DNA from: Pontederia crassipes
Taxonomy: Eukaryota > Streptophyta > Magnoliopsida > Commelinales > Pontederiaceae
Reading direction: 5' to 3'
DNA: 64,000 bases
Assembly (NCBI GenBank): GCA_030549335.1
Contig: CM060191.1
Location: 58,415,947 to 58,479,946, forward strand
The position numbers and the translations under genes were made by a program. The notes beneath the pieces were generated by a model. It did no database searches and was not told where the DNA came from. It worked only from the letters and a program-made list of their open reading frames with translations. Shown piece after piece: positions 35,419 through 47,345 of this stretch (its first letter is position 1; every line of letters begins with the position of its first letter).

Positions 35419-37171
35419 TGTAACGCCTCCAAATCGCACCCCGTCACGTGGCAGATTACGATTCGAGAACGCGATGGGTCATTCTTATGTGTACATCTTA
35501 ATGATCAAAATAAAGACTTTGACTGATCAATTCAAACTTTGATAAAAGCGGAAGATTTAATCATCATTAATAATAAAAGAGAGTAACTTGATAAGCGGAA
35601 GACTGATAAATGATTTCATAGGAGTCCAATGGTAAGCTAATACATTAAATAATAAAAAAAAGGAAAAAACTATCATCATCTAAAGGATTCGATAACCATG
35701 TGCAGCCACCTGCGAGCTCGATCTGTCACCGTTGGCCATCTTCATACAACTCAATACGGAAGTAAAATAAAAATCGTCATAAGATCATGATACTAAATAT
35801 GAATCATAAGGTAACATCATCATATAAAAGGAGAATGAATCATGAACATAAATAGAATGACAGGAACATATGAATAAAAGATCATAAAGAGTAATCATAA
35901 GAAATGCATAAGCCAAGCATCATAAAAAAGATTCTTTATTCATATGTGTTCATCTTCTTCATCATCTTATTATTCATTTTTTACTTATTGGGGGGTATAT
36001 TTCAACTCACGAGGAGGTCTGCCTCAACCCGTCCATCGTCATAACTTAACTAACCGTAGTCAGCCCATAATTGTCCGAAGATAGCCCATAACCTGGTCGT
36101 CACCGGTCCATCATAAAAGAGCTCTCCATTTAAACGATTTACGTCTTTTATCTTGTATCTTTTAATTAAACAAATCACATCTTGATAAGAACTTTAAATC
36201 AGGATAAAAGATATGATCCTGGAGAATAAATCAAGGGCATTATTGACATAATCATAGGCATCATTAAGATCAGGAATATGGTCATAGATCAAAGGTCTAG
36301 ATAACGAAAAATCATCTTAATCGCAGTCGGAACTCGGGCCGAGTAGGCAAAACCCGAGTTGGGTCATACATGGTCATCCTCGGTGAAAATTAGATAACAG
36401 CCCGGGTCGGGTTCGAGTTACACCCGGGCCGGGTCGAGTCGTCTTCTTCTCGAAACAGTCGTGTTGCTCGACTGTTCGTCGTGCAAGGAACTCGGTCCGG
36501 GTCGTCTTCAACCCGGGCCGGGTTCATCCGGTTGCAAAGATCAGAGAGCGCAGCAATGGTGAATCTGGGCCGAGTTCCTACGAACTCGGTCCGGTGAAGG
36601 ACCTGTCCGGGCCGGGTTCTTCTTACACAGAATCTACGCAGACGCGCAGTTCGCGTTCTGATCGTCTTCTCCAGCAACGGTCGGCACACATCAACATCAT
36701 AGAACATCATGCAATAACTAGGAACTACATAGGACATGCTTAAAGTCTAAAATCGAGATTCTATCACGAATCTATCCTAGTTCCATACCTTTTAGTTTCT
36801 GTCCAAGAAACTGTTACTCAGTCTTCTTCTTCCTCTACCTCTTCCTCTGCCCGCTCCTCTCGGTCCAGGCACGAGCCCGGCGTCATCCAAGTTCTCCGAT
36901 GTGTCCCCTGCGTGGTAGCAGCCGTCAGGGACAAAAGGCGCGCGAACAAGAGAGGAAAACTAGGGCCGGCTCGTGAGGAAACGAAAAGGGCTATTTTCGT
37001 GGACTTGACATCTTATTTATAGGAGAAGGGTCCGAGTTTCAATCAAAAATCAACTCCTCCATGATTAAATTAAATCTAACTCAAATTTTTATCTCTTCTT
37101 TTGTTTCCCTTTTTATCTTTTCCTTTTTATTTTTCTTTTCTTATTTTGGGTTAAATATCTCGGGCGTTACA
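35419..37171 (-). mobile_element. Solo LTR, Tekay-like gypsy, minus strand (1.75 kb)
   Basis: Ends are TGTAACGCC and GGGCGTTACA. ATGCT stands at 35415-35419 (sharing its last base with the LTR) and again at 37172-37176, fitting a 5-bp target duplication with one base lost. On the minus strand TATAAATA lies about 150 bp after the start (near 37020), which sets the orientation. No internal region and no partner LTR. It begins about 460 bp after the PPR stop codon. The interior is rich in CGGGCCGGGT-type words (36390-36620). Confidence 0.65.
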
Positions 37172-37176
37172 ATGCT

Positions 37177-39000
37177 ATCGTTGATTGTAAACGATAATGC
37201 CATTGAGTCATCATGTTAAACATGTTTTTTTATTGCTTCAGCCAGAAAAAAATGGTTAAAGTATTGGTTGGAAATTTCTTTTATTGAAAACATTTTCCAT
37301 GGATACCTTAACAAAAATAATTACTGTTTTTCCCTTTTTAAAAATATTTTGTACTTATTTCTGATTTAAGTAAAAAGATAAAAAAAGAGTTTAATTTTGG
37401 TGTTCTCTACCCCATCTTATTTCTTATCTTTTACATTATTAGATTTTCGTTCAACGGTTCATAATTGAATCTTTCAAAAAATCTGATGATGAAAAAAAAT
37501 AAGGAAGGTCAGTTAAGGAACATTTCATTTTATCCTAAAAAAAGGGTTCAAATTTTTCTTATCTTTGCACCATTATATTTCACGATTCATGATTGAATTT
37601 CTTAAGTAGTTTATTACAGTTGGATGAAGATCTTCGCATTAGATGGTTAACCCTAAAAATTCCACAATTTCAAGTTTTTTTTCCCTTAAAAACTTTGTAT
37701 GAGATTATAGAAAAGATAAAAGTACCAAAAGTTTAGGGATGCATCCTTCTAATAAGTATATCTTCTTCCAAAATTTAGAGATGCATCCTTTATGTTTACA
37801 TATTCTGGCATGAGTCTATCTGGCCGCTGGCAATTGAAAAATTAAAATTCTGAGGTCTATAAAGGTTAGAAGGAAATATAATTTTAACCCCTTCGAATTT
37901 GAACTGATAAAATCAAGAATCACAAAGGAAATATAAGAGCATTAAAAAAATCAGATATCTTTCAAATTGATTTAGAAAATTTAAAAATCACTCCAAAATC
38001 ATTCAAAGGAATAATAAGTCACGCTCTAACTAATTTTTCGAGGTATTTTTTGGACTCTAATTTAACAACCACATTTTAAAATTTCAAGTAGTAAAATCAA
38101 TTTCAATATAAATCCAATCAATATTGCAGATAGAATATAGGCTCTCTTTACATTAACAAGTTAATTAGCGTATAGTAGTTCAACTACAGGATATCCATTT
38201 AATTCGATGCTACTAGTTAACTATCAGCACATATGCAATTTGTTTATAAATTTGATAAAATAATGTTTAATAAATATAGCTCTCAAAGTAATGTATACTT
38301 ACATAATAATATCATTTAAATTTATTCTTATAAGCATCATATTCATAATAATTAAATTGTAATAATTTATTTTGATTAGAGATATTTAAAAAATATTATT
38401 TTAATATAAAATAATTGATTATTTTAAAATAAAAATATTGTTCAAATTTGAAGTAAAAATATGATATATAAAAATAATAAATAATATATGATGTTTAAAA
38501 CTTAAACAAAAGTTTATATTAAAAAATGAAAGTATAATACGAATAAATGCAAAATCGTTATATTATATACTTCTCGGTGAAAGTAGTTATAACATTTTGT
38601 TTTAAAACCTCTAAAAGTTATTTTTTAAAAAAAAAAACAAATATTTATCAAACATTCGCAATATTCTACTTTTTTTACATGTCAAACATTACCATAAAAT
38701 TAAACATTAAACTTAGAAATATATCAAACAAGGTTTTCAGAATATAATATGAGAATATTAAATGGTACTAAATTATTATATGCATAATAAAAACAAAATG
38801 ATACCCTCATGAATCAACAATAATATGAATAAAATATTCATGAGTCGAACTTTTAATTTTCTTTTTTTGTGTGTGTCAGATAAATTTCTGGAGCGAGATC
38901 GGATTTTTCTAAGGATAAAAAAATGAAGGAAATTAGATTTGTATTTTGTACCAAAAGAAATATCGAGACAACTTTACACCACACCCCGTTTTATTTTAAT
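37177..39000. other. AT-rich intergenic DNA
   Basis: Very AT-rich, especially 38000-38900. No coding signal on either strand. Confidence 0.5.
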
Positions 39001-39005
39001 CTGGC

Positions 39006-39013
39006 AAACCCTA
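39006..39013 (+). promoter_or_regulatory. Telo-box upstream of the LYR gene
   Basis: AAACCCTA 35 nt before the start codon. This element is common near the transcription start of plant translation, replication and mitochondrial genes. Confidence 0.45.
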
Positions 39014-39047
39014 GAAAGCATCTCTATTCTTCCTTCATCCGTCAACC

Positions 39048-39326
39048 ATGGCGGCAGGTGGAGTCCCTTCGCAAGCACAGCTGCTTTCTGTGATCCGCGC
39101 TCTCCTACGAACGGCCAGATCGTTCAACGATTACAACATCCGCGAGTACGTCAAACGGCGGACGATCGACGGCTTCCGCGAAAACAAGGCACTCTCCGAT
39201 CCCTCCTCCATCGCTGCCGCCTTTGCTGACGCCAAATCACAGCTCGAGGCCGCCAAGCGGCAGGCAGCGGTATACTCCATCTACACTCCAAAGACGAAGA
39301 GCGTCATGGAGATCAAGAGCTTGTGA
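39048..39326 (+). CDS. LYR-family mitochondrial protein, ISD11/LYRM4-like
   Basis: Single-exon 92-aa protein. ISD11 (LYRM4) binds the cysteine desulfurase NFS1 together with acyl carrier protein in the mitochondrial matrix and is needed for iron-sulfur cluster assembly. The sequence follows the plant ISD11 pattern: LLRTARSFNDYNIREYVKRR (19-38), then DGFRENKAL, an alanine-rich helix, and AKRQAAVYSIYTPKTKSVM near the C-terminus. Length is normal for the family. Unusually, the signature tripeptide reads VIR (about residues 15-17) where homologues I recall have LYR or LFR; the Arg is kept. The ATG lies in a good context (ACCATGGCG). AATAAA at 39566-39571 is a candidate polyadenylation signal. A specific acyl-carrier partner cannot be read from the sequence. 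Confidence 0.88.
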   Translation: MAAGGVPSQAQLLSVIRALLRTARSFNDYNIREYVKRRTIDGFRENKALSDPSSIAAAFADAKSQLEAAKRQAAVYSIYTPKTKSVMEIKSL

Positions 39327-41270
39327 GCGTCAGTCCCTAGCCGGACAGACAAGACGAACAGGAGAGATAATCCCTAGCCGGACAGGAAAAGGTGGGATCT
39401 TTATTTTTCTAAATAGAGTCGACTTTGGGAGGGTTTTCTTCTTGAGCTCATTGGGAAAGATTCTCTTTGTGGTGTTAATTATGTTAATTATGGCACTAAA
39501 GATTGTTGTCAGTCTCAGCCGGATGAATTTTACAGAGCGAATGATATATAATTGGACAACCGTTGAATAAAATTCTTGACTTTGTTTGGAATACGGCTTT
39601 TAGATGGTTTCAAAAAAATTTCATACTATATTTGGTTGTGGAAACTTTCTTTTGGCGTTCAGAATTGACATGGTTGTGCATCATCATCTGAGTTCAACCA
39701 GTGTTCAGACTATTCTTTTGATTCTATCTGCACTCTATATTGTGATATATTTTTGTGAGGTCGACTTTGTGAATTTGGGAGGATAATGTGAAGCTTTCCA
39801 AGTTCAAAGATGAGTGCAATTGGTTCCCCATGTTTCTTACCATAAGGCGAAAGCTAAATTAGTTTTCCTCTCTGAAATGAATGCCAGATCAACCTTGCAT
39901 AACATATAGGAACTTTCTGTTCATACTTCATTATGTCAGAAATGCTTCCTTATATTTTCTGGAGAGTCGGCAAGTCTTTTAACTGAAACAACTGTGTGCT
40001 GAATTCTTTGGACTTTAGTGGTTGCTTGATATCATTGAACGAACTAGATATATATTAATCAACAGCATCCTCACTCCATCCATAGTATTAGATTTTGTTG
40101 TCAACAAAAGATGAAACGTCGTCTTTGTAAAACATTTATTTGTCACCTTTTAGTTCGTAGATGCCATGTAATTTTTATCTTTACAAAGAGAGCCTTGATT
40201 GGAATTGGGAGATTAACACATTATGCTCGACCGTCAGAGTTCAGAGTTATCTTTTCAAAATGATCCATTGGTATTTTGTGTCAGATCTGAGAATTTGTAT
40301 CGTACCGAGAATGTCCAATGGTACTGGTGAACTTGTTACCGTTTGGAGGACGAATAAAACAAATATTTACAGGGTTCTGAAAACCATCTAAAGTATATAC
40401 ACATTGTAGAATTATTACTGTTTCTGAAACGACTCATTGTAGACTTCATTGTTATAATAAATAGAGTTTTGGATGTTGCACGAAGAAAACAAAATGCGTT
40501 TTGCTTCAGTTCAGAGTAATTTGAAATCCTCGATCTCGAAGCTTTTTTATTAGAGAAAAATGCGAGATCTTACTTCTTAGAATATCAATGAAAACGTGAA
40601 ATCGTTGTGAAAAAAATATTATAAATCATTTTCAGCCTGAAGAGCCTTTGCATCTGGAAGATGTTGATTGAGCATCTTTGAGGTACATCTCCTCCACGCT
40701 CGAAAACCCTTTGCTATAAATGCGTTTTTTGTTTCTTCATGTGATATCTTTCGTGACAATTAATCAGAAAGCTACATCTTTTACTTCAGAAAGATTATTT
40801 CCGTGACAGCACGAGTTATGTAAAACTGCAAGTACGGGGCACTGCATTAAGTGGCAACGCTATTTATGTATAAACAGTGGGTCAGCAAATTAAGGGGAGT
40901 ACTGAGGACACGCAACATGCATAGTTTTACATGTATGATTAAGTATATATCTCAACATCATCCTATTTATTTACTAGTGAACGAAGAACATTAGAAGGTT
41001 CCTCTTTACAATCTTTGCTTCTAGGTATAACCTGGGAATTATAAAGTTCCTGAGCAGCTAATTAGTATTTTATCTGAAATGCAGAGTTACTGTAAAAAAA
41101 AACTACTTTATGGCATTTCAGTAGCTAATTATATCGATGCTTTTTGTATAGTAACTGCATCTGTAAACAAAATGCAGCTCTTATGGGCCAAAGAGGCGAG
41201 TATTTTGAAGGATGCGTTGGAGGTGACAGGCAAATTCATCAGGAACATCAGCATTGATTTAATACTTCGA
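39327..41270. other. LYR 3' region and intergenic DNA
   Basis: Apart from the 3' UTR to about 39590, no gene found. Scattered frames of up to 128 codons (for example 41079-41465) have no recognisable domain and biased composition. Confidence 0.45.
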
Positions 41271-41272
41271 TT

Positions 41273-41411
41273 CAACTTTCGATCAAGAAATGAGTGGTCC
41301 AATTCGCTTTATATATTTCTCAACTTTCAATCAACAAATGGGGCCACATTTGCTTATGTATTTTCAACTTTCAATCAAGAAACGGGTGGCCGCAATTGTT
41401 TTATATACAAC
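41273..41411. repeat. Three imperfect tandem repeats of 44-48 bp
   Basis: Copies start CAACTTTC at 41273, 41321 and 41365. Each continues (G/A)ATCAA(G/C)AAA(T/C)G and a GTGG(C/T)C(C/G) or GGCCAC core, and ends in TTTATATA or TTATGTATTTT. Confidence 0.75.
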
Positions 41412-41505
41412 AAAAAGATTAAATTAATCATGATATATGTAAAGCAAGTGAACTGCATGCTATAAATACAGAAGTAAATGAGAAAGCACCAATAGTGGCT
41501 TTTGC

Positions 41506-41510
<5 letters not shown>

Positions 41511-41554
<44 letters not shown>
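41511..41554. repeat. (CT)22 microsatellite
   Basis: 44 bp of pure CT; a likely polymorphic marker. Confidence 0.95.
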
Positions 41555-41557
<3 letters not shown>

Positions 41558-42206
41558 CTCCATGGACCATGATCGGCATCCATTACTCGACATACAACAA
41601 CACATGAATGCATTTTATTACAGTTGGGCAGATGGAAAAGACTGCGGCCTCATCAGAAGGATAAGTAAGTGCATTGAGTTCCCGTCACCATCTTATTTAC
41701 TGAACTCATGAACCTCTTCTGAGGGCCACATACACACATACAGAGAGAGAGAGAGACAGAAACAAAATTTTGAGACTTGATCATCTGAAATAGCACAGAA
41801 TTTGCTCCAAAGATTAAAGCATCGCTGACTTACAAAATCAATTTGACAAATTAAAGAAAAGGATTAAGTAGCTAGTGTCAGAATGATTATACTATATATC
41901 AAGAATTAAAATGCGAAACATCCTCCATTGTGATTCCCTTCCCGCACAATGAACAAACAGTACAGATGCATGGTTCTTCTTGGGAGATCGAAACCAAGAC
42001 ACCAAGAACAAGGATACAATCCAAGGAACTCATCAAAGAAAGAAAGAAAGAACAAGAGAGGATGTGATATAATCTCTCGCGGAGGTGGAAACTATATATT
42101 TCCTGTTAAACTAACTACACATTATTATCAGAGAATAAAAGAAATAAAAGATTGAAGCTCCCTACTGAAATTACTACTAACCATGCAAGTTCTCCGAATT
42201 CCTTCT

Positions 42207-42593
42207 TCAATTGTGAAGCGGGTTCGGCCCCGTCGGCACGAGCCTCTTGTCCACTCCGTACCTCGGGTCGATATCGATCTCCCCACCCTCCTCGAGCGGC
42301 GGCGGGCGCAGGCCGCAATGCTGGCACCAAGACTCCGGCGGCGCCCTCCGAAGCGGCCCGGGAGAGGCTCCCGTGCTGCGGTGAGGGTGCGACCGGTGGT
42401 GGTGGCGCAGCCGGCGATCGGCGACGGTTAGGGACGAGGCTGCTGCTGCTGGCGATGATGATGGTGGTGGTGGTGCATCTTCTTGTGAGTTCTGCGAGGC
42501 GCCGGAGAGACGAACCATCGACGGCGCCGGGGAGAGGAGGACGACGACCAGCGCGAGGGCCCAGAGGCGGGCCGAGGAGAAGGAGCGCTTCAT
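42207..42593 (-). CDS. CLE-family signalling prepropeptide (CLE9-13 type)
   Basis: 128-aa secreted precursor in one exon. The last twelve residues, RLVPTGPNPLHN (117-128), form a CLE motif; such peptides are cut out, hydroxylated on Pro and sensed by CLV1/BAM-type receptor kinases to set meristem, vascular or stomatal cell fate. Residues 1 to about 27 are a signal peptide (MKRSFSSARLWALALVVVLL). A variable Pro/Ser/His-rich region follows, then IDPRYGVDK just before the motif, a lead-in typical of the CLE11-13 group. Pro4, Gly6, Pro7, Pro9 and His11 of the motif are all present. I chose the ATG at 42593 because the upstream in-frame ATG (42644) would put charged residues before the signal peptide. 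A GA tract (42655-42673) lies in the likely 5' leader. Confidence 0.92.
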   Translation of the reverse strand: MKRSFSSARLWALALVVVLLSPAPSMVRLSGASQNSQEDAPPPPSSSPAAAASSLTVADRRLRHHHRSHPHRSTGASPGPLRRAPPESWCQHCGLRPPPLEEGGEIDIDPRYGVDKRLVPTGPNPLHN

Positions 42594-42654
42594 GGCTCCC
42601 CGAGGGACAGGAAGTGTAGGAACGAACGTGAGACGAGAGCACAAGGGAGTGAGG

Positions 42655-42673
42655 AGAGAGAGAGAGAGAGAGA
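42655..42673. repeat. GA/CT tract upstream of the CLE gene
   Basis: On the coding strand it is a CT tract about 65-80 nt before the start codon, common in plant 5' leaders and core promoters. Confidence 0.7.
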
Positions 42674-44767
42674 TGTTAAGGAAGTGTGGTGACGTAAGTG
42701 CGGTGGGAGGTTTTAAGTTTTAGACGCGGGAGCAGGAGACACATGAGATGGAGTCAATGCGATGGACGCTTAAGAAAAAAAAAACCCCGTGCCATTCCGT
42801 GAAGCGGAGACTTCGTCGTCGTCTGTCCGACCAGCTGCGCATCGTACGGCACCCCGCACCGCATGCACGCGTTGCTTCGCCGCCTTCTAGATCCGACGGC
42901 TCGGAACGCCTCAAGAATGGACACTTCCTGTCCATAGGCAATGTGTAAATATCGACGTAACCAACAAAAAAACAAAACGATAAGAAATGTCTAATCGGTG
43001 TAACAAAAAAAAAAAGATTAACTGAAAACCTAACGGGGTTTCGAGATTGCGATTAGATCCTAAATTTATCCGAATAATTTGAAATTAGTTGGGAAGTAAA
43101 TGGGACGACTCAATTATTCCAAATTAATTTATTTTATATGAAAATACTTTAACTAAATTGTTAATAATAATTGCAATTTATTAGAAGTCTTTATCTTATT
43201 ATTTATTACTAATAAGATCATTTTATACAATATATATTTAAGCAAAAATATAATATAATATATAAATAATATCTTAATATGAATTAATATTTTTTCTTTA
43301 TGTTTTTTATATATTTCATCAGTATAATTTGCAGGATTATTGATAATAATAAAAATATTACTCAACTCATCAACAATAATTATATTAATCATTTTTAAAA
43401 ATTTACAAACTTATATACATTATTACCTTTCATAATAAATATAATTATTTTTTTATAATTTCTTGTGTTATAAAACTATTTTTATAATTTCTTATGCTAT
43501 AAAGTTTTTTTTTGTATCTTTTAAACTATTAGTAAAAAGATTGTCAAAAGAATAAAAAATATGTGTAAAATGGTTTGACATCGACATGCTCAAATTTTCA
43601 TCTTTTAATATACTATCTACTGCAATATTAAATAGAAACAAATTCCGATTTTTTTTTAAATTTAGACTTTGGTGTTAACCCGAAGTAAGTTAGAGTTCTT
43701 TATAATCGACCTTGATATATAAATAATGAATATTCTTGAAAAAAATGAAGTCACATCGGGTCAGGTCCTGCTCAGCCTAGATCCCGAATTGAAGAGTGTG
43801 TTTGTAATTTGTAACCCCCAGCCCAAAGAAGAAGTAACCTCGGCACGTAGCAATATTACCAACTCCAACCGTGTAATATTTTGATAAATTACAGGATCAA
43901 TGCATCATTCGGAGTAGAATTAAGTTCTCAACAAAAATATTAGGGTTTTAATAGTTTGTTATAACTAAGTGAGGTCTAAAAAGATATTGACAATAATTTT
44001 AAATCTGATGCATATATATTTTTTTATCCAAAAGATAGGAACTCGGTATCCCTCCTGTACACCTTCATTTTGTCCATACATTAATACTTTGAGTTTCGCA
44101 ACTCAACAATTGAAAAATAAATTAAAGTACTATTTAATAATGAAAGACCACTATTTAACAAACAACGTTGACTTGACTGAATGATAATGAGGAAAAATAA
44201 ATAACTACAACCATATAGAAATATTAATTTAGAGGAATATCTTTAAATTTATTTTTCAATTTTATTTTATTCTCATCTTCGCTCAATTAGAATTTTAATC
44301 GTTACAAACATCAATAGTCATGAAAATCATAAGGGCAAAACCTTGATTTAATAAATGCAACGATAAATAATCAGCTAAATTCAGTAGAAATCTTGTCACA
44401 ATTTAATTTGATGAAGCAAAATAACATCAAATTATATTCAAATGTTTAGTGGGATAAGGCTTTTGTTGTTGTTTGGAAGAATTTCTGGACGACCACAATA
44501 ATTCAGATGGAAGAACAAGATTAATCGATCCAGACTTTAGGATTTTTCTTTTTTCTGGATAGCACTTATACAATATAAGAAGACCAAAAATCAATCCAAC
44601 ATAACATGCGAGTGGTTGTCTTTTTTGGCTTATAATGCCATGGAAAAGATGAACAAGTATCATTGTATTTCTTCAAACAAGTGAGGAACTAAAGCAACCG
44701 AATATAGGGATAAGAAACACTCCATCTGTGGAGGAGTTGTACATCGGACAATCAAAACATTAAACGC
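42674..44767. other. CLE upstream region and AT-rich intergenic DNA
   Basis: A TGACGTAAG at about 42690 resembles a bZIP site (ACGT core) in the CLE promoter. 42720-42950 is moderately GC-rich without a supported gene. 42980-44700 is AT-rich with nothing recognisable; the last part probably holds the eIF6 3' UTR. Confidence 0.4.
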
Positions 44768-46962
44768 CTAGACGTAAGTGTCAATGAGGGACTTCCTCAT
44801 CTCATCGACAATGGAGCTTGGCTGTGATTCTCTCAACTTGAACACACTCTCAATAACCGAGAGCTCAGTTGCAGTGGTGTCCGACCCGCAGAATGCTGTC
44901 CAATCGTTGACAGTCATACCAGCTGCAATCACCTCACTGCCCCGATTTACTGTTCCTGCAACCAGAGGCACTTGGAGAAGGGTTGAAAGCTCGTCAAGAT
45001 CCTCAATCGATGTATGAGGGTGGACCTGTTTATGGGACATACTTATCAAAATGCATCAAAAGTTTTACTCACATAACCTGAATAAATAAAGCCTATCTAG
45101 CTTACCAAGCCCCCTCTATTCGAAAATGCACAGTAACTTCCAACAAGAATGTTACCAGCAATAGTCTGTCTAAACACTTCGACACCGAGAACATCTGCTA
45201 TAAGCTCTTCTGTTTCCTATCAAGAAATAACATAAGATAAAAAAAAAATAAGCTGCTGAAAAACTAAAGCTAATTAATGAGTCTTGTAAAGTAATATAAG
45301 TTGAGCTTCTAAGAAAAGGATGGTGAAAACATGACTCAAAATCATGTCACGTTGGCTTCAAACTGAAACACATATTTTGAACCATTAATGAACGCCACAG
45401 AATGTAGACAAGCGTACTTTGTCAAGATCAGGGTGCGTAAGAGCAACATGGTCATTACAAGCTATGCAATTCCCCAAAGCAGATAATTTTTCCTCTATGC
45501 GTTGAACAACCACTTGGTCAGGTAAGCTGTTTCGTAGATGTTGAAGCTCTGATGACAAACAAAAAGAGAGACATCAATAAGAAAATAACACGAGGCAAAG
45601 ATGGAGCATGGAGGTCCTTTACTAACACATCATTAACGAACAAATCACAGTGCCTAAATTTATCAGAGTAATCGGCAATCAAGAATTATCTTTTCAATTC
45701 CGTTGGGCGGCGGATGGGGCTAATACAAGATAGAAAAGTTGAAAAATAAAGGGACAATCAATAAGTTTCTACACAAGGCAAACAGTTTAATTAGAGTTTA
45801 CAAGTATAATAAGCAAGCAACTTGAAAGTTAGAGTAAGAGATCTGACCATAACAAAGCATTCTTTTTAGGTTGACCACAAGCAACATGTAGCTACAATTT
45901 ATTCATGAGTAACAAACCAGTAACAAATCTACCAAGCATATTTTCATATACATAGTACACAAATTTCCACAAGAAGGCCCCTGGTTTTGATAGCTATACT
46001 CAATTAATTAGGACCAAAGTTCATAAAAGGTTTTTGTGGATACTGAAATTACACACTATTAGAAATATAATAACAATGAGCAAATGATTTCCAAGTTGAG
46101 AACTGTCAAGAAAATAAGCAGAAGTTTTCATATAACAACATAATTTATGTATACTTTGTCAGTCCCTTGCTATACAAGATAATATTTCAGCATTCATTAA
46201 AGAAACTGTCTTGGGTTATAACTGTACCTTGGTCAGTGGTTGTGTGTGGTAAGAGAAGTCCCTTTCTATTGCCTATAATGAGCACAAAACAGTGTGTGAG
46301 AAACTGCAATAGCATCTGTATAAATGTCAAAAGAGCACTTACTAACAACCATTACCAGCACAAAGGCGACCAATTATTCTAGTGCCTCCAATAGATGTCT
46401 TGACAACAGGGATATAACCAGCCAACTCAGATTCAAAAACGCTGCAAATTGAGCATTCATTGAGCACAAGCAAGCCATGACGTCAAAAGAAGTTAATTTC
46501 TACCCAATAAGCTAACCTGTAGAAATTTTCAGATCCTCCAATACCGACCAGGCAGTAGGCATTGGTTAACTTTGAAAAAACACCAATTTCACAATTGTTC
46601 TCAAACTGAATTCCTGCATAAATCTTATAGCTCTTAATCGATAAAATAAAATAAAATAAAATCCCATAGCTAATTAGCCAGCATCTTTAAATATCAAAAT
46701 TTACACAGAATCATTTCAATTATCTAACCGGTGCGTAATGAAATAACATATGGATGGCTCATTAAGGCACAGGCACATACAGACTATCATTCCAATTTCC
46801 AACTCTTTAGAAACTATTGAGTTATAAATAAGCGGTAAAAAAAACATTAACAGAAAGCAAAAGCCGATCAATATATAAGTTTCAACGAAAAAGAAAAACA
46901 AAATTCACATATGCAAGATCTTCCATGATGTTCACTTGATCCTTAAACTTACGAGTTGCCAT
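44768..46962 (-). CDS. EIF6: Eukaryotic translation initiation factor 6 (eIF6)
   Basis: eIF6 binds the 60S ribosomal subunit, stops premature joining to 40S, and takes part in pre-60S maturation in the nucleolus and cytoplasm. Seven coding exons read 46962-46953, 46613-46517, 46441-46356, 46272-46228, 45548-45418, 45216-45106 and 45025-44768. All introns are GT-AG and phases close, giving 245 aa, exactly the family length. It starts [20 protein letters not shown] and includes [74 protein letters not shown] and [19 protein letters not shown], repeats of the pentein fold. The first coding exon is only 10 nt. A 5' UTR intron is likely (acceptor near 46996, donor near 47295). Arabidopsis has two eIF6 genes, and I cannot say which this resembles more. 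Confidence 0.96.
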
Positions 46963-47295
46963 GATGATTCAGCAGCACCAAACCTTAACAGCCTGCAAGA
47001 TCATAATAGTAAAATTATAATACTACCAAACCATCAAATAATAGCTCATACATGAGATTCACCCCACTACTTCAATCTACAAAACAAATGTTACAATCCT
47101 AGAGGAACAATAAGCACTACTGATGAAGCGTCCCCCACCCCCTAAGTTGGAGCTTCGTGCCCACACGCGGGTGCTGTTTGCAGCGATGCCCCGATACCGG
47201 CGGGTTGTTGAACCGGCACGGAGCGCTGGCCCAGCGGGCAACTTGCCGCAGCTACGGGGCCAATAAGAACGGAGAAGGGAGAAGAGAAAGCGTAC

Positions 47296-47345
47296 CGAGA
47301 TGGGCGGATGAGAGAAATCGGAGACTGCAGCTTAGGGTTTCGACG
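47296..47345 (-). other. Probable eIF6 noncoding first exon
   Basis: On the minus strand CATCTCG is followed by GTACGC (donor at 47295-47294). With the acceptor TTGCAG before 46996 this would remove about 300 nt of leader. The upper limit is unknown. Confidence 0.45.
47332..47340 (-). promoter_or_regulatory. Telo-box of the eIF6 promoter/leader
   Basis: AAACCCTAA on the minus strand, about 40 nt upstream of the proposed leader donor. Telo-boxes mark plant translation-machinery genes. Confidence 0.55.

Noticed and set aside
41428-41613. Frames reading ERERER or LSLSLS
   Set aside because: Translated (CT)n microsatellite.
42152-42619. 155-codon frame on the + strand opposite the CLE gene
   Set aside because: Arg/Gly/Pro-rich GC shadow without a domain; the minus strand has a signal peptide and CLE motif.
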